64,000 nucleotides of DNA from Anopheles merus. Taxonomy: Eukaryota > Arthropoda > Insecta > Diptera > Culicidae. Under the pieces are notes generated by a model. That model did not search any database. It had not been told where the DNA came from and saw nothing but the letters and a program-made list of their open reading frames with translations. Position 1 is the stretch's first letter. Each line of letters begins with the position of its first letter. The stretch is taken from contig NC_054085.1 of assembly GCF_017562075.2 (NCBI RefSeq), positions 34,349,039-34,413,038 of the forward strand, in the 5' to 3' direction. Shown piece after piece: positions 57,401 to 64,000 of the stretch. The position numbers and the translations under genes are program-made.

Positions 57401-60400
57401 AAATTGCACCCCACCAGCTATAGCGTCGCACACTGATTGAAGTTGGTAATGGAAAACGGATCGTTTGTTTTAATTAACGAGTGTGCTTTATTGCTTTGGT
57501 GCGTTATTGTACATGCTTTTCGCATACGATATTCGGTATGAATTTTCAAAACGCAGTAATTCCATCTTCTTTTCCCTTGCATGATGCTTCAAAGACGCTC
57601 AATCAATAAATTAAGCTCCGGAGTGCTAAGCCAAACATGAAAGGCCTTTCTCAAAACAGCATTAACGAATTAGTTTTCTATCTTGATACTCCATTCCACG
57701 TCAATTGTATTAATGTGGCATAATAGCCGAACAAATCTACGCAATCCAATCCATCAGGCTCGTTAAAATTGTTTTTGCTACTTGATAGAATCTAACCATT
57801 CGAGTGGTGATCGCTATCTATTCTCTTTTAACACTTTGCACATTAAGCTTGGTTGAATTGCCCAAGAGGGCTAGACAAAGTGAAAAACACTTAGAACAGA
57901 TCATAACCACCGTTCTGATGCGTAGAGAAGGTGTGTAAGCGGTACCACTTCAGCACTAAACGGGAAACTCTTGAAAGTCCCGAAAAGGAGGAGCATCACT
58001 TACAGAGCAAGATCTCTCTTAGCGTGAAGTAGATCAACACTAAACTACGCATTCATCATTCAGCCCGCGCCTATCAGGTCCACAATTTGTGCGCTTGCTT
58101 TGCTTCTATTTTCGGGCGTACAACTTCTGCACACCATCATCAAACCACCAAAAAACCACAGTTGATCGTACCGTTGTTTTGCCTCTTTGTTATTGTGTTC
58201 TGTTATCGTACCCCCGGGGGCCCCCATCAACACCAGTTGGGCGGGAAAAGGGGTTAGTGCTTTTTAATGATGAACGGCGAGTAGTTCACCTGTGTGTTTT
58301 GGGCTGGATTCATACCACCGACCCGGAATGAGCTGCCAAATTAGGCTGCCATTCCCTGCCCGCCCCTCGGGCGGGGGGGAACTATTCGCTAACGGACGCT
58401 TTTCAACCTTCGCATTTGTTGTTCATTAGCCCCGAAAAAAAATAAGAAGGAAGGCGTCCCGCGGTAATACGCTTGGCGCTTAGGAAGTCAAATCCCGAAT
58501 ATGGGAGCCTGGGGCTGTGCGGGAGATGAGTTGTGCGGAGCTCTAAAGCAAATTAAAACGGTGTTTGCTTTCTTTGTTAATCGTCGTGTTTTTTTTTGTT
58601 TGGTTTGCTGTTCATTTTGGGATAAAGTTGGCGCATCTGCTCTTTTTTTTGGGAACGCAATTTTGATGCTTTATGCACGCTCATTACGCAATTGAACCGT
58701 TTTCTTTTCTGCTTTTGGGAGTTTACGCATTTTTGGCATCGGTTAAAGTTTAAGGTCAAATGGCAGTGTAGCTGGGTTAGTAAGGTGAGCTCAATTGCGG
58801 ATCTATTAAGCCCATCAAGGTGTGGTTCCGCGTGCGCGTTTCATTTGTTTGTAATTTTGTTTCAATTTAGCGCGGATGGAATATTTAACCCCATTTTCTT
58901 CAATCTCCAGGAAAGCTAGAGCATTTGTTTGAGGCTAGAAAAAGGTTACATTCGAAGATAAGTCAAATAAATAGAATTGCGTTTGGTTGGCATCAAGAGA
59001 CGACTAATTTAAAATCCTCAGAAATCGATAGTATTTTTGAAAAAATATTGAAGTACTAATGCAGTAAAAAAGAATCATTTCATGCATCTACACGATCGTC
59101 CAAATATTGGTTTTACGTCGTTTATGTCTTCTTTATTTAGCTAAATATCTGCCTACACTATTCTGGGGGTTTGCGTAGAATATAAATAAACCTAATAGCT
59201 CCCTAAACATCTGCCTTCCGCCCCTTCTGTCGAAAATGGGAATCAGCTGTTTGTTTTCGTACCGTTGCTGTGTGTCTGTGTACCACAACTGTGTATCACA
59301 CGCCCCTTGACAACAACAAAATCGCGCATCTAAACGTGTCGTGCGTGCGGCACTAAAAACCGATAGCCCGCAGGTCGAACGGAACACGCGTCGTCGCTAC
59401 AGTGGCAAAGAATGCGCCAAACGATGCCGCTGCCAAAGGGAGAGGCGCAAGCACAAAAAGAAAGTGGCAGCCCTTTTCCTTTGGCGGATGATGGCGTTGA
59501 TGACGACACGAGGCAACGCACCACTAACTGCTACGGTGGCGGAATGTTGTCTGCGGCATGTGTATGGGCCGGTCTGCGTACATAGTCGGGGTGTTTTTGT
59601 TGCGTTTTTTTTCTTCTTCTCATTCCGCCCCGCACACAGCTTCTTCAGAGAGCTATCTATATGCCCGCCGGCTGCGTACTTGAATTCATTGATGAAGTCC
59701 CTTCAGCACGCACTCTCACGCAAGCGGGTAGCGGGGAGCATTAAAGGGAGCCACATGAGAATGAATATATAAGGAGAGAGAGATAGCGAGAGAAGGTAGA
59801 AAGGTGTTTGAAAGTTTCTGGCAGAATGGCAGCAAAAAAGGGAAAGAAAATCGACCAGCTGTGTCTGTGTTTGAGGTATTTTGGTTTGATTTTATTTTGA
59901 TTGTAACGAACAGACGAGTGAGGAATGGGAAGAGAGATGCCGCTCAGAAGTGGCCACCAAAGAGAGCGTTGCTTAAATAACGCACATGCTTCTTCACACA
60001 TTTGTTTGTGGGAAAATTCAGCTGGTCAGATCAAACGAATTTTCCGAAGCTAGAGATGTTTGGGAAAAACTCAGCAAAGTCAGAGCGAGCATAAGAATGT
60101 GGCCAGCTTGGATTCCAGAGCATAGCACAAAGAGCGAAACGTGTGCCGAAGAACCACCAACCGAACCAGAAAAAAAACATCGCAAAACATCGCCTCGGTT
60201 CGCCTTCTCTCCCTCGCTCGCTCGCTCATTCTATGCTGTTTCTCCCGGCTTTTATTTCCCGCCGGCGGCATGCTTCAGTGTTTTTGCGCACGAATAGAAG
60301 GGAGAAAAGGGCAAAAACTCACCGCCAATTCCTCCCTTCCTACCTCTTCTTAAAGTGATTGGGGAGTATCATTGCACCAGCTCCTCCGCCGCATCCACTC

Positions 60401-61900
60401 TCCACTCTCTCTCTCTCTCTCCATCCTGTGCTACGCACACACAAACATCGTCTCGCGCGCGCCCCGTCGGGGTGAATGGTTTGCCGAACGGTCGACGCTG
60501 TTTAGTGCCGGGCAGTGTTTTTAGTTGTGAATGAGAATTCAGCGCGTTCGCATGCACCACACGTGGTGAGCGCACGGTTTTGGTTTTGAAATCAACGCAA
60601 CGTCAGAAGAAGTTGGCCGGCGCCTGGCGGCCTACCCCTCCCACCCTTCGAGCACACAGGTTCTTCGCGCAAGTGGGTTGCGCGATTTTGTAACCGTTTT
60701 TCGGGATCGAGAGTGTGTGTGTGTGTGTGTGTGGTTTTGTTTTTGGATCTTATTTTATTTGCGCGCTCCGGTAGGTCGTCTCGCAGCGAGGGTGCAGAAG
60801 GTTTTGGTTTTCGTTTCGGATGCAGTTTTAAGTGCAGCAGTTTATTTTAAAGAGCGCAACGATTGTGTAAGTTGTAATGAGTAGTGTGTCGCATTTTAAG
60901 ACGCGTGAGTGGATGAAAGTGGTTCATTTTGTGCATTTAACGTTTTAAACAAAACGACCAGAAAGTTCAATCAATGCAAATGTATTTTTGACGAGTGATG
61001 GATGTGAAAGTTTGATTGTAGTAGCAACTGTGGTTCTTGAGCGAAAAATGTGTTATTAAGAGTTGTTGCAAACTTCAAAATGATTCTACTGGAGCAATTA
61101 ATGGTATCTATCAATCCAGCACAGTTATGAAATGCAGCACATTAAACTGCGACAAGTTTAAGGCAATCAATTTTAAGGGGCCGCGCGAATCCGAGCTGAC
61201 ATTTACATGCCGACGATGTAAATTAATTCCTGCCGCGCGAAGAAGATATAAATTCCTACCGAAATATTCAAGGCTGTCAATTTGCTTCGTGACATCGTGA
61301 CACCTTCACAGTGAAAATCACTCCCCCTCTTTCTCCCATCCCTGCGCCACGTGCTCCCAATTTATCCTAAAACCATCGCATGTGTGTTTGTGTCTGCCTG
61401 CAGTGATTCTAAATCGGTGACAACGGTTTGTGCGACGGGTTTCGTGTGTGTGTGTGTGCCTGCTCTGTCGCCGTTAACCCCGCGCGCTTGCGACCTAATG
61501 AATTTGTGTACCACCATTGGGGATGAACGGTGATGATCATCTCCAACCCCCCCTCTCCGTGTTAATGTGGTCTCTAAGCCTCTCTCTGAGTGTATTGGTT
61601 TCGTGGTGAATGAGTTCGCAAGCGTGGTACACAAAAACACATCGTGCGCCGGGGCTGCTCCGCACCACCTACCGTCTCTGAATTTCGGCCAATCGGTGGA
61701 TCGGGGGGCACTTGACCTTGATGGTTATGTTGCAACAGCCCCAGTACCGGATGTACTCGGAGTTGGAGTTGGAGGTGCAGGTTGCATCGCTTGCACAAAT
61801 TTCAATCTGTGGCGACCGCGGCTGCCGTTGACGCTTGTTTTTGTGTCATCCGAGCGCTTGTCACCGCCTAAATGGGTAGTCATCGAACACAAAAGGGTAA
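60401..61900 (+). other. possible promoter and 5' untranslated exon
   Basis: GC-richer than its surroundings, with many short upstream-type frames and no sustained coding. It ends in a strong splice donor, AAAAGG|GTAAGTTTG near 61897. The texture resembles the long 5' leader of an insect developmental gene whose coding exons would lie beyond the window. The overlapping 115-codon frame at 61567-61911 has no recognisable domain. This is an inference from composition and one splice signal only. Confidence 0.25.
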
Positions 61901-62409
61901 GTTTGAATTAACGCGCCAAGGTGTGTACGTGTTTGTGTCGGTGTCGTGACACGTGTTGATGATAAACCAGAGTTCAAACGATTTGCCGTACAGCGTAAAA
62001 TGCGTTGCATATTTCGTGTGAAATACCATAATGCTGTTGTGCATTTTATGAAGGGAAGGGCTCTTTTGAAACGATAGGATGTTCTTTTGTTCTCCTGGAA
62101 TACGTGTGACACCTTAGTAGAACGACGACGAATTAAAAATTGACAAAAGAAAGCAAACGGTGCAGCAATTCCCACCCGCTTTTGATCGAAAGCTTTTACG
62201 TGGACCATTTTATCCATTTTTCTGCGCGATTCGTTTCATCTTTCCCTTTACCGCATCCGCTTCACTCCCACCCCTTCCAGGAACGACGTAACAGTATGGC
62301 AATAACTTTCCCTTTCTCTTCGGCGCTATGTTTGTAGTAATAACAACAAGCAGGCAAAGAAAAGTACAACACAGGTTCAACCCTTTGCCCGTATGCCCTC
62401 TGCTCCACA

Positions 62410-62447
<38 letters not shown>

Positions 62448-63913
62448 AAAAAAGCCCTGAGACATGCCTTTTCCATTTTGCAACGCGTGAGGCGTGGGCG
62501 TGCGAGTGTGTATTACATATTTCACCATGTAACCTGCCGGCTCTCCTTCGGGTGTCGTGTCCAGCATTTTTTGTTGTTGTTGTTTTGATGTCCCGGGTCC
62601 GGTAGAGGTCTGGCCCAAGCACACTGGAGCGATTGTACGTAGTGTTTACCTCACGCGGAGAAAATTGCTGGATTTGTAACTCCCCCCCCCCCCTTTTTTC
62701 CACACCATTTTCAATTGCACCCTCGGCTTCTGCTGGATGAAGAAGACATCGTGGGAAAATGGTGCACATGGTAGCCGGAATCCCCACCGGACCCTCACTT
62801 CTCATCCGCGGCTGCATGTAATCGTGTATGCGTGTGTGTAATTAGTAATTTCCACTCCTTCTGACCTGTTGTTTCTCATCACATTACACACACACCACTC
62901 ACATGATACGTGGTGGTCTTGCAAGCAGTCCGTGGCTTTAAAGTTCAATCACTGGGCTTAAAATCGATGTTCAACAGTGAAATGGCTAATGTGGATCGAT
63001 TTGTTGGTAGCGTTGGGTTGCACTAACCATGCTTGGGTAGCATCTGCTTGGTTTGCATAAGAAAGCACTATTTACTCTGCAGGTTAGGGTCGAATCGGCA
63101 GCGCTCAATCGAACCATTTGAACGGTGTGATTAATTATTCACGAAGGGTAAATCAAACACGGGAGCGAGCTTTACTAGATGTATTCCAACTGTAAAGTGA
63201 GTTTCGATACTGTAGAGGCACATGTGCGTCTGTGCGTCTGTGTGTGTGGAAAATCGATTCATTCATGCTCAGTATATTTTTGAACTTGGAAATTACTACA
63301 CTTTTCATGGAGGAAATCTCTTGATTTTCTCCGAAGAAAAAATAACAAGATGTAACCTATCACGCTGTCATGTCTTGAGGTGCTGATTCTTCGCGTCTAC
63401 TACATCTTTTTTTGTTGAAACTCTATACCTCGTTCTTAACATGGGTGCCGACAGATCTGTCCGCAACCCGTTTCTTGGAAAAATTGATTTTCCCATACAG
63501 TATCCAGCATCGGCACGTAGCCCAAGCATCCGTTCCGTTACTGGTGGATCATCGTTACCATTTACTGGAAGAATGACACGTACAGATACACTTCATGATG
63601 GAATCAATCCGTCAATTCAATGGTCTACTGGCGTGAGGCAAACTTAGCTTGAACTCTTCCTTTTCGTGTGTACTGTGTACTGTCCGCCAAAAAGGACATG
63701 GCGGATTTATTCCCTTCATAACTCTAAATCATGTTGCTATCAGATAGGGTTGAAGTGTGTATGTCGCAAAGTGACGGGTAGCTACGAATCTTAGAATAAT
63801 TTCAATGCCTGGTAACAATAAGTGTTCTTGAAATGTTCCTGAAAATGTCACCGATAGTGCAACTCAGAAGCTAATATTAAAATGCATTATTAACGTATGT
63901 CGCTGTAGAGAGG
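61901..63913. other. noncoding stretch, no supported gene
   Basis: Mixed-composition DNA with a GA repeat at 62414-62440 and a C-run near 62682-62692. A 68-residue plus frame at 63441-63647 begins with an ATG but has no domain or splice context that I can support. Confidence 0.45.
62414..62440. repeat. (GA)n microsatellite
   Basis: A 27-bp pure GA run, with GGGA interruptions on both sides. Confidence 0.93.
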
Positions 63914-63982
63914 ATTGATGGTGCCTTGGTAAAGTCCTCGGTTGTATGCTCGGAAGGTTGTGAGTTCAAGTCTTGTCTTTGA
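63914..63982 (+). repeat. tRNA-derived SINE head (tentative), near window end
   Basis: TGGTGCCTTGGTAAAG resembles a degenerate A box, and GTGAGTTCAAGTCTTG contains a good B box core, at tRNA-like spacing. The SINE body, if present, would run off the window end. Confidence 0.4.
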
Positions 63983-64000
63983 CCCCAAACCTAGAACTTA

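Larger units (their letters stand above)
49928..60400. other. long noncoding stretch, no supported gene
   Basis: No frame shows a recognisable domain. The part at 50000-51910 has 5'-UTR-like texture (short frames, GTGAAAG and GTGTGT stretches) and a good donor AATAAG|GTATGT near 51907, so it might contain untranslated exons of a plus-strand gene that continues rightward. A 104-residue frame at 50180-50494 (beginning MSINLAEAMRNRLPPPNPVY) has an ATG but no recognised domain or clear splice continuation. The rest, including 52000-60400, is AT-rich DNA with simple repeats and one SINE-like head at 54190-54260. Confidence 0.45.

Noticed and set aside
62377..62817. 146-residue minus-strand frame with Ser/Leu run
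   Set aside because: The run is the GA microsatellite read in antisense; no domain.

Overview
The window looks like nuclear DNA from a mosquito, most likely Anopheles. Genes carry short spliceosomal introns (63 to 104 bp) with GT-AG ends. Coding exons are GC-rich inside AT-rich flanks full of long CA/TG and GA microsatellites. There is a secreted fibrinogen-related protein of the kind expanded in mosquitoes, an intron-containing tRNA-Tyr, and insect-like vnd, Pus10, Gle1 and Abcf3. The species assignment is inference from these features; no search was run.

Layout. Positions 1-10 kb are gene-poor and hold a tRNA-Tyr gene (944-1051, minus), dinucleotide repeats and a 131-bp tandem repeat. At 10.5-11.6 kb lies a two-exon fibrinogen-related protein gene (minus) with its own TATA/Inr promoter and poly(A) signal. 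At 12.5-13.8 kb is a small intact gene derived from a BEL/Pao retrotransposon gag (DUF1759) with a 5' UTR intron. From 16.3 to about 27 kb runs the NK-2 homeobox gene vnd (minus, three recognised coding exons, two large introns). From 27 to 36 kb is noncoding DNA upstream of vnd with many CTCGAG motifs and a strong 54-nt hairpin. At 36.3-38.5 kb is a four-exon gene for a protein I do not recognise.

The densest part is 40.2-47.4 kb: Pus10 (minus), Gle1 (plus, divergent from Pus10 across 426 bp) and Abcf3 (minus, convergent with Gle1). These act in tRNA pseudouridylation, mRNA export/translation and ABC-F ATPase function, so the block is a housekeeping RNA/translation neighbourhood. A decayed jockey-type LINE fragment sits just 3' of Pus10. 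Immediately 5' of Abcf3 lies a 2.24-kb segment bounded by perfect 53-bp inverted repeats with a smaller TA-flanked inverted-repeat element nested inside.

From 50 to 64 kb I see no convincing coding gene. There are simple repeats, tRNA-like SINE heads and one or two places that resemble long 5' untranslated exons with good splice donors, so this could be the 5' part or intron of a large gene continuing beyond the window.

There is no CRISPR array, bacterial operon or defence system. The most interesting unexplained items are the gag-derived gene, the nested inverted-repeat element, the hairpin upstream of vnd, and the unrecognised 657-residue protein whose last intron is an open, in-frame 63 bp.
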